From Haloarchaeobius litoreus (GTDB lineage: Archaea > Halobacteriota > Halobacteria > Halobacteriales > Natrialbaceae), in the NCBI RefSeq assembly GCF_024495425.1, contig NZ_JANHJR010000004.1, forward strand, positions 496,001 to 560,000: 64,000 nt of DNA, in the 5' to 3' direction. Position numbers and translations under genes: made by a program. The notes beneath the pieces are model-generated. The model was given only the letters and a program-made list of their open reading frames with translations, had not been told where the DNA came from and did not search any database. This document shows, piece after piece, positions 40,452 to 50,896 of the stretch (the stretch's first letter is position 1; each line of letters begins with the position of its first letter).

Positions 40452-43400
40452 ATGGAGACTTTCGTCCAGCGGGAGTCGGTGCTGGCTGTACTGTTGTCTA
40501 CACTGACCGTGCTGTCGGTCGTGGCGGCAGGATCGACGGGCGCGTTCGCGGCCCCGGATAGGGGGGTCGGAGCGCCCGATATCTCATCGACAGTCACCGG
40601 AGCGGACAGGGCTGCTGTGGGGGAGACGCTACATCGAGCGAACGCGGGCGGCGGCTTCACGGACGGTGACGGTAACCAGTGGAGTCCCCTGACGGACTAC
40701 CTCGTCGCCGGCGGTGACCAGACGTCTTCGCACGGCCAGCCATCGACGATACACAGCTCGGTGCCACCCGGGACACCGTCGCAGATCTGGGAGACCGAAC
40801 GCTGGGACCCGTCCGACGGCGCGGAGATGCAGTACGAGTTCGCGGTCCCCGCGGGCCAGCAGGTCGAGGTCCGCCTCTACTTCTACGACGGCTACTCCGG
40901 CACCAGCGCGCCCGGTGACCGCGTGTTCGACGTGAGCGTCGAGGACCAGACCATCGAGAACTTCGACATCATCGACACCTACGGCGACGACACCGGGGCG
41001 ATGGAGTCGTTCACCGTCACGAGCGACGGCACCATCGACGTCGACTTCGGACACGTCACCGAGAACCCGCAGATCAACGCCATCGAAATCGTCTCGGTCG
41101 AGTCCTCACCGGGGGAGCTCGACGCGCCGGGTTCGACCGACTTCGGCACCGTCGTCACCGGCGGAACGCAGACGGAGACGGTGACGCTCACGAACCTCGG
41201 GAACGCGAGCAACGCCTCGCACCCCGACATCACCGTCGACGGCGTCTCGCTGACGGGGACCGACGCCGGGCAGTTCTCCCACGACTTCTCGGGGAGTACG
41301 ACGCTCGCGCCCGGGGAGTCGACGACGGTCAATGTCACCTACAGCCCGGACGAGGCGCAGGCTCACGCCGCGACGCTCGACGTGAGCCACACCGGGACCA
41401 ACTCGCCCGTCACCGTCGACCTGACCGGTGAGGGGACGAGCACGGCACAGGTCGGCTTCGGCAAGAGCCAGCTCCAGGGCTTCTCGCAGGGCTCGCTCAC
41501 CGCGCTGGAGTTCGGGCCGGACGGCCGGCTCTACGTCGCCCAGCAGAACGGGATGGTGTACGCGCTGAACGTCTCCCGGGACGGTGAGAACTCCTACAGC
41601 GTCGCCTCGCAGGAGTCCATCGACGCGATCCAGGACATCCCGAACCACGACGACCTCGGGACGCACCTCCCGGGAGAGACCAACCGGCAGATAACGGGCC
41701 TGACGGTCGCCGGGACCGCAGCGGAGCCGATCGTCTACGTCTCCTCCAGCGACCCGAACATCGACGTCGGGGCGGACGACGACGACACGGACACGAACTC
41801 CGGGGCCATCTCCCGGTTGACGTTCGACTGGAACACGGACGGGAGTCTCTCGTCCGTCGACCACGAGGTGATGGTGCTCGGACTCCCGCGCTCCGAGGAG
41901 AACCACGCGACGAACGGCCTGGACCTGAGCGACGACGGGGAGACCCTGTACGTCGCACAGGGTGGGCACACGAACAAGGGTGCCCCGGGCAACAACTTCG
42001 GCCACACGCCCGAGTACGCCCTCTCCGCCGCCGTGCTCTCTGTCGACCTCGCCCAGATCGAGGCGAACTACTCGGTGAACGACCTCCAGAACTACGATAC
42101 CGACTACCCGAGTCTCCCGTTCCACTACGCCATCCCGACCATCCAGAACGAGGATGCGACCCCCGGCGACGACCTGCCCTTCGGTGGCGCGAACGGCACG
42201 AACCAGGCGATGTGGGTCGAGGACGGGCCGGTGCAGGTGCACTCGCCCGGCTACCGGAACCCCTACGACCTCGTCCTCTCGGAGGACGACCAGCTCTACG
42301 TCATCGACAACGGCCCGAACGGCGGCTGGGGCGGCCAGCCCGTGGACGAGGGGCCGGGCGGCACGTGCACCAACGCGCCGAACGAGGACGGGAGCTACGG
42401 CACCGGTGACCAGCTCCACCTCGCCACCGAGGGCAGCTACGGTGGCCACGCCGCGCCCATCCGTGGCAACCCGACCGGTGCGGACATCTACGACGAGGAC
42501 GGCAACGTGGTGCTCGACATAAACTCGTCGAACAGTCCCGTTCCGGCGTCCGAGGTGAACCCGGTCGAGTGCGACTACCAGGACCCCTCCGAGGACAACT
42601 CCATCGGCGGCACCTTCGGCTGGACCGGCGGGATGGACGAGTACACCGCCTCCAACTTCGGCGGGGAGATGCAGGGCGACCTGCTCGTCGTGGTCGGCTC
42701 CAGCTCGGTCACGCGCGTCCAGCTCAACGCGACCGGCACCGGCGTCACGGACCAGGAGACCAACTTCTTCAGCGACCTCAGCGCGCTCGGCATCGCGGCC
42801 CAGGGCGACGAGGGGCCGTTCCCCGGCACGGTCTGGACCGCCCGGGGCAGCATCACCGTGTTCGAGCCGAACGACTACGGCGACGGCGGTGGCGGCGGGA
42901 CGTGTTCGGGCGCTGACGACCCGAGCCTCGACGAGGACGGCGACGGCTACGACAACGCCGACGAGATCGACGCGGGCACCGACCCGTGTTCCGCCGCCTC
43001 GACCCCGCCCGACTTCGACGACGACTTCATCTCGAACGTCAACGACCCCGACGACGACAACGACGGCGCGCCCGACACCACCGACCACTTCGCAGTCGAC
43101 GCGGACAACGGGACGACGACGACGCTCCCGGTCCAGATGGAGTTCGCCGAGACGGCCCTGTTCGGCGACGACAGCCAGGGGTGGGACGGGCTGATGACGA
43201 ACGGTGAGGACGACTATCAGGACCTCTACGACCCGTCCCAGATGACTGTCGGCGGTGCGGCACAGGTCGTCACCGTCGAGAACGTGCCTGCAGGCGACGC
43301 GGTCAACGACCAGAACGCACAGCAGTTCGCGTTCCAGCGCGGCTTCGTCGCGCCCGACGAACCGTTCACGGTGTCGACCACCGTCAACGGCTACCCCGAG

Positions 43401-46400
43401 AACCCCTCGAACTACCATGGGCTCGGCTTCTACATCGGGAACGGCGACCAGGACAACTACATCAAGCTCATCGTCTCTGCCAACGGCGGCACCGGCGGCG
43501 TGCAGTTCGCCGAGGAGTTCGGCGGCTCGTTCGCGAACGTCGCCCAGCCCGACGACCCGGCGGTCACGGGGCCGGGCAACAACACCGACCTCTCGATGAC
43601 GGTGTATCCGAGTAACAACACCGTCCGGGCGTTCTACACCCCGACCGGCGGCAGCCAGACGTTCGTCGGCGAGACGACCGTCCCCGAGTCGTGGCTGAAC
43701 ACCTCCGACGGGAACGGGCTCGCGATGGGCCTCATCGCCACCTCCTATCAGGCCGGCTCCACGTTCGACGCGACGTGGACGGACCTGACCGCCGAGTACG
43801 TGACCCCGCCGGAGAATCAGCCACCCGTCGCCGACGCCGGGGACGACCAGACGGTCGACGAGGGGGCGACGGTCCAGCTCGACGCCTCCGGTTCGACCGA
43901 CCCGGACGGCGACGACAGCACCCTCGGCTACACGTGGACCCAGACCGCCGGCCCGACGGTGAGCCTCTCGTCGTACGACGCGGTGAACCCGACGTTCACC
44001 GCCCCGGACGTCGACGGGGCCACGACACTCAGCTTCGAGGTCAGCGTCTCGGACGGGCTCGCCAACGACACCGACACGGTGAACGTCACCGTGCAGGACA
44101 CCGATACCGGAACCGGTGCGGTCGTGTTCGCCGTGAACTCGGGCGGCTCGGCGTACACCGCGACCGACGGCACCGAGTACGTCGCCGACACGAACTTCGT
44201 GGACGGCAGTACGTACAGCAACACGACGGTAGAGATCGGCAACACGCAGGACGACACGCTCTACCAGACCGAGCGCTACGGCGACCCGTTCGGCTACGAC
44301 GTGCCCGTCGAGAACGGCACCTACCAGGTCACCCTGCAGTTCGCGGAGATCTACCAGGGCGTCGCACCCTCCGACTCGCCCGACTCCTCCGGCCCGGACG
44401 ACGGCACGAACGAGAACGACCGCGTGTTCAACGCGAGCATCGAGGGCGAGCAGGTCATCACCAACCTCGACCTCTTCGCGACGGTCGGCCCGGCCAACGC
44501 CACCCAGCAGACGTTCACCGTCGAGGTCACCGACGGCCAGCTCGACGTGGACTTCGAGGCGCTGTACGACAACGCGAAGCTCTCGGCGATGACGGTGACC
44601 GAGGTCCCCACCCACCAGCCCTACGCGGTCGAGACCGACCCGGCGACGAACGTCGGGGCCACCTCGGCGACGCTCAACGGCGACCTCACCGGGCTCGGCG
44701 ACAACGACAACGCGACCGTCTACTTCCAGTACTGGGTCCAGGGCCAGAAGGACTCGACGCTGACGTGGTGGACCGGCAGCACGCAGTCCAGTCCGGGGGC
44801 GTTCAGCGCGACCGTCGCGCTCGACCCCGACACCACCTACGAGTTCCAGGCCTACGCACAGAGCGACGAGGGCGAGTGGGTGGCCGGCGACGTGGAGACG
44901 TTCACCACCGACGCCACGGGCGACTACGGCGTCCAGACCGGTACCGCCTCGAACGTCACGACGCAGGGGGCGGAGCTCTCCGGAATCCTCTCGCTTGGCG
45001 ACAAGACCGAGGCGACGCCCTACGTCCGGTTCTGGGTGCAGGGCCAGCCCGAGACCACGTACTGGTACACCGGCAGCCCGACGAACGAGTCCGGCGGGTT
45101 CGACTTCCCGGTCACGCTCAGCCCGAGCACCACCTACGAGTGGCAGGCGCTCTCCCAGAGCAGCGACGGCGAGTGGGACGCCGGGGACGTGAGCAGTTTC
45201 ACCACGCCCACCGGCGAGTTCTTCGGCGCGACGACCCACCCGGCGACGGACGTCGGTGTGGAGTCGGCGACGCTCAACGGCGAGCTCCTGAACCTCGGTG
45301 ACAACGACAACGCGACCGTCTACTTCACCTACTGGGAGCAGGGTGCGAAGGAGTCGACGCTGACCTGGTGGACCGGCAGCGTGCAGGAAGCCACCGGCAA
45401 CTTCAGCGCGACGGTCGGCGTCGAGCCGAACACCACCTACGAGTTCCGCGCGTTCGCCCAGAGCGACGAGGGCGAGTGGAAGGCCGGCCCTGTCCGGACG
45501 TTCACCACGCAGGACGGCGCGGTGTTCGACGTCGAGACCGACCCCGCGACGGACGTCGGGGCCACCTCGGCGACGCTGAACGGCGACCTCACCGGGCTCG
45601 GCGACCACGACAACGCCACGGTCTACTTCCAGTACTGGGTCACCGGCCAGCAGAGCTCGACGCTGACGTGGTGGACCGGCTCCACGCAGTCCGCGCCCGG
45701 TCCCTACAGCGCGACCGTCGACCTCCAGTCGGACACCAGCTACAGCGTGCAGGCGTACGTCCAGAGCGGCGACGGCGTCTGGAAGGCCGGCGACGTAGAG
45801 ACGTTCACGACCGGCACCGAGGGCGAGCTGTCCGTCGACACGTTGCCGCCGACGAACGTGACGGAGACGGCGGCGACGTTCAACGCAGAGGTGTTCAGCT
45901 TCGGAGCCGACTCGCTGGAGAAGGCCCACTTCCAGTACTGGATACAGGGCCAGGAGAGCTCGACGAAGCAGTGGACGCCGAACGAGGTTCCCTCCGAGCC
46001 GGGGACGTTCAGCATCGACACGAGCGGGCTCCAGAACGACACGACGTACGTCGTCCGGGCCCACGTGCAGAACTCCGACGGCGAGTGGGCCAACGGCGGC
46101 ACGGAGACGTTCACGACGGGCGCACCCGTCGAGAACCAGCCGCCGACGGCCGCGTTCACCGCGAACGAGAGCACGCCGACGGTCGGCCAGCCCGTCATGT
46201 TCGACGCCAGCGGCTCGAGTGACGATGACGGCTCCATCGCGAGCTACGAGTGGGACTGGAACGGCGACGGCATCACCGACGCGACGGGCCAGCAGGCGAC
46301 CCACACGTTCGGTTCGTCGGGCGACTATCAGGTGAGCCTGACCGTCACCGACGACGACGGCGCGAACGACACCGCGACGCAGACCGTCTCCGTGTCGGAA

Positions 46401-49400
46401 GCACCCACCGTCAACAGCTCGGCGACGCTGACCATCACCCCCGACTCCGGCATCGAGGCGTCGACCTACGGCAGCGGCTCGTACGAGGTGACGAACACCG
46501 GCGAGTCGAACATCACGAGCGTCACGCTCGACCTCTCGACCGCCACACTGCCGGACGTGGTGTTCGACCCCGACGGGACCGCCGGCGACCAGGCCGCGAA
46601 GGGCCTGAGCATCGACGGCCAGTCCGGCGACGGTGTCGGCGTGGTCAGCACGGCCGACGGCGACGTGTTCAGCCAGCCCCACAACGGGGTCAACGGCTCC
46701 GACGGGTACGACGTGCTCACCATCGAGTTCACGGACTTCGAGCCCGGCGAGACGGTCTCGTTCTCGGCGGACAACGACCCGACCAGCATCAAGGGAGCGA
46801 CACTCTCGTCGCAGGAGGCCGGCCCCATCTCCGGGCTGGAACTCGCCCGGTCTACGCTCACCGTCGAGTACGGCGACGGGACCACGCAGACCTCCCAGAC
46901 GATCGGCGACGGGAGCGCGGGTGGTGCGGAGGCCACCGTCGACTCCTCTGTCCCGACCGCGCCGAGCATCGACGCACAGGGCGTCAGCCTCGACTCCGAT
47001 GCGCTCGACCCGCGCCACTCGGCCGCGACGGTCGGCAACGCCAGTCAGACCATCACCGTGTCCGGCCCGGCCGGGGCCCAGGTGACCCTCGTCCGCGTCG
47101 AGGGCGAGCTCGAACTGAGCAACGTGCCCGACTATAACGGTACACCCGGCTACGACATCGAGGCGTTCGAGGCGAACAAGGCCGAGGACGTCGAGTACTA
47201 CTCCGCGACCATCGGCTCCAGCGGGACCGTCGAGATACCGGTCACGCTGACGAACTCGACCGACGTGGGCGGCCTGAACTACTTCGTCGCGAGCGTCGCG
47301 GACGCCGAGGGTGCCGGGATGGCGTCGAACGTGGTCGTTCTGGAGTACGCACCGGGTGAGGACGAACCGGCCGCCGACCAGCCCGTCCACGCGATCAACG
47401 CCGGCGGCGACGCGTACACCGCCACGGACGGCATCGAGTACGCCGCTGACTCGAACTACGACGAGTCCGCCGGCACGTCGGACACGAGCGAACCCATCGC
47501 GGGAACCGACGACGACGCGCTCTACCAGACCGAACGGTACGGCGACCCGCTCTCGTACAGCTTCCCCGTCGAGGACGGCACGTACGACGTGACGCTGCAC
47601 CTCGCCGAGATCTACCACGGCGTCGACGGCGGCAACCCCGACGGCGGCGTCGGTGACCGCGTCTTCGACGTGAGTATCGAGGGACAGACGGTCCTCTCCG
47701 ACTACGACCTCTACGAGGACGTCGGGCCGCTGAACGCGACCCAGGAGACGTACACCGTGACCGTGACCGACGGGGCGCTGGACGTCGACATGGATGCCTC
47801 GGTCGACAACGCGAAGGTCGCGGCCATCACCGTCGAGAACGCGAGCGACGACGGCGGTGGGGAGAACACCCCGCCGGCGGTTACAGCCATCGACGACCAG
47901 ACCGTCATCCGGGGCGAGACGGTCACGGTTCCCGTCTCGGCCACCGACGTCGACGGCGACAATCTGACGCTCTCGGCGAGCACGCCCGGCTTCGTCTCCT
48001 TCACCGACGACGGCGACGGCACCGGGACGCTGACCGTCGCCCCGCAGTCCGGCGACACCGGCACCACCACCGTCGAGGTCACGGCCGACGACGGCGAGGC
48101 CCAGACGACCGAGAGCTTCGAGCTGACCGTCGACGCCGGCACCGACACGACCGCTGGCACGGCGACCCACCGCGTCAACGCCGGTGGGAACACCATCACG
48201 GCGACCGACGGCGGGCCCGACTGGACCGGCGTCACCGGCACCGGTTCGCCGTACCTCGTCTCCGTCGGGAGTTCGGGCGGGAACTACTGCGGTGGCGACG
48301 CCGTGACGCCGACGAGCGCGGTTCCGTCGAGCACCCCCGCCGGCGTCTACGACTGCGAGCGCTACGGGGAGATGGAGTGGACGTTCTCGACCGACGCCGG
48401 GACGGTCGAGGTCCGGCTCTATCTGTCCAACCAGTTCTCGGGCTCTAGCGGGGTCGGCGAGCGCCAGTTCAACGTCTCCGTCGAGGGGACGCAGGTGCTG
48501 ACCCAGTACGACCCAGTCGCAGACGTCGGTCACGCGAACGGCACGCTCAAGACGTTCACCGTGAGCGATTCGAACGGCGACGGCAACGTCACCGTCACGT
48601 TCGAGGCCGGTGCCATCGAGAACCCGCAGGTCAACGCCATCGAGGTCGTCGACACCGACGACGGCTCCGGTGGCTCCGGGTCGGCCGCAGCAAACCTCCT
48701 CGTCACCGAGAACGGCGGCATCGACGCGAGCACGTACAACACGGGCTCGTTCGAGATCACCAACACCGGCGACACCGCAATCGAGTCGGTCACCTACGAC
48801 CTCGGCCAGGCGATGTTCCCCGACGTGGTGTTCGACCCCGATGGCACCGCCGGCGACGCGGGCTCGAAGGGGTTCACGCCCGACAGCGGCGCGAGCACGA
48901 CCGGGCTCGTCGACGGCTCGTTCGCCAGCCCGCACAACGGCGTCGACGGCGAGGACGGCTACGATGCGCTGACGGCGACGTTCGACGACTTCGACCCGGG
49001 CGAGACGTTCACGTTCTCCACGGACATCGACCCGACCAGCATCAAGGACGCCTCCAGCACCGGCTCCGCGGGCTCCGTCTCCGGCCTCGAACTCTCGGCG
49101 GCGACCGTCACCGTCGAGTACGCCGACGACTCCACGCAGACGACGGCGCTGTTCGGTGACGGGAGCAACGGCGGGAGCGCGGCCACCGCCACGTCCTCGG
49201 TGCCGACCGCCCCGACGCTCGGCGTCTCCGGCGTCACGCTGGACGCCGGCGCACTCGACGCACGCCACGCCGCCGCGACCGTCTCCTCGGCGAGTCAGAC
49301 CATCACCGTCGACGGACCCGCCGGTGCGACCGTCCAGCTGCTCCACGTCGAGGGCCAGCTCGAACTCGACCAGGCAACCGGCTACGAGCTGGAGCAGTAC

Positions 49401-49607
49401 GAGGCCAACACCGCCGAGAACGTCGACTACCAGACCGTCACGCTCGACTCGAACGGCGACGCCACCGTCGACGTGACCCTCACGAACACGTCGAGCAGCG
49501 ACGTCGAAGGCGGGTACAACTACTTCGTCGCGACGGTCGCCGACGGCGACGGTGACACCGGGTCCACGACGAGCATCATCGTCCTGAAGTACGACGATTC
49601 GGCCTGA
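40452..49607 (+). CDS. Giant secreted mosaic protein with malectin-like domains
   Basis: A 3051-residue exported protein. In order it shows: Sec signal peptide (1-35); malectin-like domain 1 (57-217); ASPM/Hydin-type Ig domain (217-328); sorbosone-dehydrogenase-like propeller (330-807); thrombospondin type-3-like Asp repeats (817-887); LamG-like domain (895-1117); PKD-type domain (1120-1217); malectin-like 2 (1223-1387); five fibronectin-III-like repeats of about 100 residues (1388-1893); PKD (1895-1982); a 300-residue module (1989-2302); malectin-like 3 (2312-2463); cadherin-like Ig (2472-2563); malectin-like 4 (2572-2735); and a second copy of the 300-residue module (2747-3047). Malectin folds bind sugars. 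There is no C-terminal PGF-CTERM or membrane helix. A glycosyltransferase follows after 48 bp. A role in surface glycan binding or modification is inferred. Confidence 0.88.
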   Translation: METFVQRESVLAVLLSTLTVLSVVAAGSTGAFAAPDRGVGAPDISSTVTGADRAAVGETLHRANAGGGFTDGDGNQWSPLTDYLVAGGDQTSSHGQPSTIHSSVPPGTPSQIWETERWDPSDGAEMQYEFAVPAGQQVEVRLYFYDGYSGTSAPGDRVFDVSVEDQTIENFDIIDTYGDDTGAMESFTVTSDGTIDVDFGHVTENPQINAIEIVSVESSPGELDAPGSTDFGTVVTGGTQTETVTLTNLGNASNASHPDITVDGVSLTGTDAGQFSHDFSGSTTLAPGESTTVNVTYSPDEAQAHAATLDVSHTGTNSPVTVDLTGEGTSTAQVGFGKSQLQGFSQGSLTALEFGPDGRLYVAQQNGMVYALNVSRDGENSYSVASQESIDAIQDIPNHDDLGTHLPGETNRQITGLTVAGTAAEPIVYVSSSDPNIDVGADDDDTDTNSGAISRLTFDWNTDGSLSSVDHEVMVLGLPRSEENHATNGLDLSDDGETLYVAQGGHTNKGAPGNNFGHTPEYALSAAVLSVDLAQIEANYSVNDLQNYDTDYPSLPFHYAIPTIQNEDATPGDDLPFGGANGTNQAMWVEDGPVQVHSPGYRNPYDLVLSEDDQLYVIDNGPNGGWGGQPVDEGPGGTCTNAPNEDGSYGTGDQLHLATEGSYGGHAAPIRGNPTGADIYDEDGNVVLDINSSNSPVPASEVNPVECDYQDPSEDNSIGGTFGWTGGMDEYTASNFGGEMQGDLLVVVGSSSVTRVQLNATGTGVTDQETNFFSDLSALGIAAQGDEGPFPGTVWTARGSITVFEPNDYGDGGGGGTCSGADDPSLDEDGDGYDNADEIDAGTDPCSAASTPPDFDDDFISNVNDPDDDNDGAPDTTDHFAVDADNGTTTTLPVQMEFAETALFGDDSQGWDGLMTNGEDDYQDLYDPSQMTVGGAAQVVTVENVPAGDAVNDQNAQQFAFQRGFVAPDEPFTVSTTVNGYPENPSNYHGLGFYIGNGDQDNYIKLIVSANGGTGGVQFAEEFGGSFANVAQPDDPAVTGPGNNTDLSMTVYPSNNTVRAFYTPTGGSQTFVGETTVPESWLNTSDGNGLAMGLIATSYQAGSTFDATWTDLTAEYVTPPENQPPVADAGDDQTVDEGATVQLDASGSTDPDGDDSTLGYTWTQTAGPTVSLSSYDAVNPTFTAPDVDGATTLSFEVSVSDGLANDTDTVNVTVQDTDTGTGAVVFAVNSGGSAYTATDGTEYVADTNFVDGSTYSNTTVEIGNTQDDTLYQTERYGDPFGYDVPVENGTYQVTLQFAEIYQGVAPSDSPDSSGPDDGTNENDRVFNASIEGEQVITNLDLFATVGPANATQQTFTVEVTDGQLDVDFEALYDNAKLSAMTVTEVPTHQPYAVETDPATNVGATSATLNGDLTGLGDNDNATVYFQYWVQGQKDSTLTWWTGSTQSSPGAFSATVALDPDTTYEFQAYAQSDEGEWVAGDVETFTTDATGDYGVQTGTASNVTTQGAELSGILSLGDKTEATPYVRFWVQGQPETTYWYTGSPTNESGGFDFPVTLSPSTTYEWQALSQSSDGEWDAGDVSSFTTPTGEFFGATTHPATDVGVESATLNGELLNLGDNDNATVYFTYWEQGAKESTLTWWTGSVQEATGNFSATVGVEPNTTYEFRAFAQSDEGEWKAGPVRTFTTQDGAVFDVETDPATDVGATSATLNGDLTGLGDHDNATVYFQYWVTGQQSSTLTWWTGSTQSAPGPYSATVDLQSDTSYSVQAYVQSGDGVWKAGDVETFTTGTEGELSVDTLPPTNVTETAATFNAEVFSFGADSLEKAHFQYWIQGQESSTKQWTPNEVPSEPGTFSIDTSGLQNDTTYVVRAHVQNSDGEWANGGTETFTTGAPVENQPPTAAFTANESTPTVGQPVMFDASGSSDDDGSIASYEWDWNGDGITDATGQQATHTFGSSGDYQVSLTVTDDDGANDTATQTVSVSEAPTVNSSATLTITPDSGIEASTYGSGSYEVTNTGESNITSVTLDLSTATLPDVVFDPDGTAGDQAAKGLSIDGQSGDGVGVVSTADGDVFSQPHNGVNGSDGYDVLTIEFTDFEPGETVSFSADNDPTSIKGATLSSQEAGPISGLELARSTLTVEYGDGTTQTSQTIGDGSAGGAEATVDSSVPTAPSIDAQGVSLDSDALDPRHSAATVGNASQTITVSGPAGAQVTLVRVEGELELSNVPDYNGTPGYDIEAFEANKAEDVEYYSATIGSSGTVEIPVTLTNSTDVGGLNYFVASVADAEGAGMASNVVVLEYAPGEDEPAADQPVHAINAGGDAYTATDGIEYAADSNYDESAGTSDTSEPIAGTDDDALYQTERYGDPLSYSFPVEDGTYDVTLHLAEIYHGVDGGNPDGGVGDRVFDVSIEGQTVLSDYDLYEDVGPLNATQETYTVTVTDGALDVDMDASVDNAKVAAITVENASDDGGGENTPPAVTAIDDQTVIRGETVTVPVSATDVDGDNLTLSASTPGFVSFTDDGDGTGTLTVAPQSGDTGTTTVEVTADDGEAQTTESFELTVDAGTDTTAGTATHRVNAGGNTITATDGGPDWTGVTGTGSPYLVSVGSSGGNYCGGDAVTPTSAVPSSTPAGVYDCERYGEMEWTFSTDAGTVEVRLYLSNQFSGSSGVGERQFNVSVEGTQVLTQYDPVADVGHANGTLKTFTVSDSNGDGNVTVTFEAGAIENPQVNAIEVVDTDDGSGGSGSAAANLLVTENGGIDASTYNTGSFEITNTGDTAIESVTYDLGQAMFPDVVFDPDGTAGDAGSKGFTPDSGASTTGLVDGSFASPHNGVDGEDGYDALTATFDDFDPGETFTFSTDIDPTSIKDASSTGSAGSVSGLELSAATVTVEYADDSTQTTALFGDGSNGGSAATATSSVPTAPTLGVSGVTLDAGALDARHAAATVSSASQTITVDGPAGATVQLLHVEGQLELDQATGYELEQYEANTAENVDYQTVTLDSNGDATVDVTLTNTSSSDVEGGYNYFVATVADGDGDTGSTTSIIVLKYDDSA

Positions 49608-49655
49608 GACGCACCCGCTGGCACCCACCGTCGAAACCACCACTTCCACAACACG

Positions 49656-50810
49656 ATGATCTGGAGCTCACTCGTCTCGGCCGTCCAGTTGCTCGGTGTC
49701 CTCGTCGGCCTCGCCTTCACCGGGATGGTCGGCCTCGGGCTACTCTCGTCCGCGCTGTACAGCACCGAACGGGCGGAAGAGCCCGTCGAGAACCTGCGGC
49801 TGGTGATCCCGACGGTGGCGGCCGAGCACGTTCGGCCGGCGCTCGTCGAGACCATCGAACACACCGTGTCGAACTTCCCCGAGTACGAGGTGTACTGCGT
49901 CCTCGACGAGGGGAGCGACCTGGAAGACGAGCTCGACGTACTGGACGACGTCACGACCGTCGTGGTGCCCGCTTCGTTCGACTGCGAGGCCGTCGCCAAG
50001 GGGCGCGCTATCCAGTACTTCATCGAGACGGTCGTCGACGATGCACCCGGGCACTGGTACGGGTTCATCGACGACGACAACCGCATCCTCGACGACACGT
50101 TCTGCTACGAGATTCCGCACTACGAGGCGCGGGGCTACCGGGCGATGAATCCGGTGCTCGTCCCGCGACAGGGCCGGTCCGTGCTGACGTTCATGACCGA
50201 CCACATCAGGTACGTCGACGACATCTCCATCTACCGACTGTTCAACGGGGTGCTCGGTCGACCGTACCTCGGCTTCCACGGCGAGCTGCTCTGTGCCCGG
50301 GGTGACCTGCTACGGGAGGTCGGGTTCGACCGCGACACCATCGTCGAGGACTTCGCGTTCGCCCTCGAACTCGCGAAGCGGGACGTGAAGGTGTGGCAGA
50401 GTGCGACGCGTGTGAGCGTGCTGAGCCCACACGACGTGCAGTCGTTCCTCGACCAGCGGGCTCGCTGGTATCTGGGTATCGCCCGGTACCTGCCACGAGC
50501 GCCGGTCGTCAGTCAGGTGGTGGTCGGGCTCAGAATCGCCATCTGGACCGTCGCCGTCACCTCCAGCTGGGTGTTCGTCCCGCTGTGGGTGCTCGGCTAC
50601 GGACTCGCTCTCCCGGGCTGGTTCGTCGTGCTGCTCGCGCTCGGGGGGCTCCTGTACATCGGGACCATCGCGCTGGGTGCGAGACGCATCGGCGGGCTCC
50701 GAGGGACCGCACTCCTCGCGCTGACACCGGTGTACGCCCTGCTGGAGCAGATCGTCCCGCTGTACGCCCTCTGGACCGGCGAGCGGGAGTTCGTCGTCAT
50801 CGAGAAGTGA
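49656..50810 (+). CDS. Membrane glycosyltransferase family 2
   Basis: A 384-residue processive-type GT2. One membrane helix precedes the catalytic domain (about 45-290), and about four helices follow. The nucleotide-sugar/metal motif is FIDDDNRI (about 147), the catalytic acid region is VEDFAFALEL and the polymer-binding Q-x-x-RW motif is QRARWYLG. These are the marks of cellulose- or hyaluronan-synthase-like enzymes that extrude polysaccharide. Product unknown. It lies 48 bp after the giant surface protein and before a beta-helix protein, which suggests a common surface-polysaccharide function. Confidence 0.88.
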   Translation: MIWSSLVSAVQLLGVLVGLAFTGMVGLGLLSSALYSTERAEEPVENLRLVIPTVAAEHVRPALVETIEHTVSNFPEYEVYCVLDEGSDLEDELDVLDDVTTVVVPASFDCEAVAKGRAIQYFIETVVDDAPGHWYGFIDDDNRILDDTFCYEIPHYEARGYRAMNPVLVPRQGRSVLTFMTDHIRYVDDISIYRLFNGVLGRPYLGFHGELLCARGDLLREVGFDRDTIVEDFAFALELAKRDVKVWQSATRVSVLSPHDVQSFLDQRARWYLGIARYLPRAPVVSQVVVGLRIAIWTVAVTSSWVFVPLWVLGYGLALPGWFVVLLALGGLLYIGTIALGARRIGGLRGTALLALTPVYALLEQIVPLYALWTGEREFVVIEK

Positions 50811-50896
50811 CCGATGCTACCCAGTTCTCCGTCGGCTGGTCGACAGGTGGAAACTACGCTTACGTCCGTGACGACCGAACTGTCGCGTAGCAACCG

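Noticed and set aside
41106-49649. A 2847-residue open frame antisense to the giant surface gene
   Set aside because: It mirrors the codon bias of the sense gene, has low-complexity Val/Arg/Asp content and no domain. Long antisense frames are expected in such GC-rich DNA.
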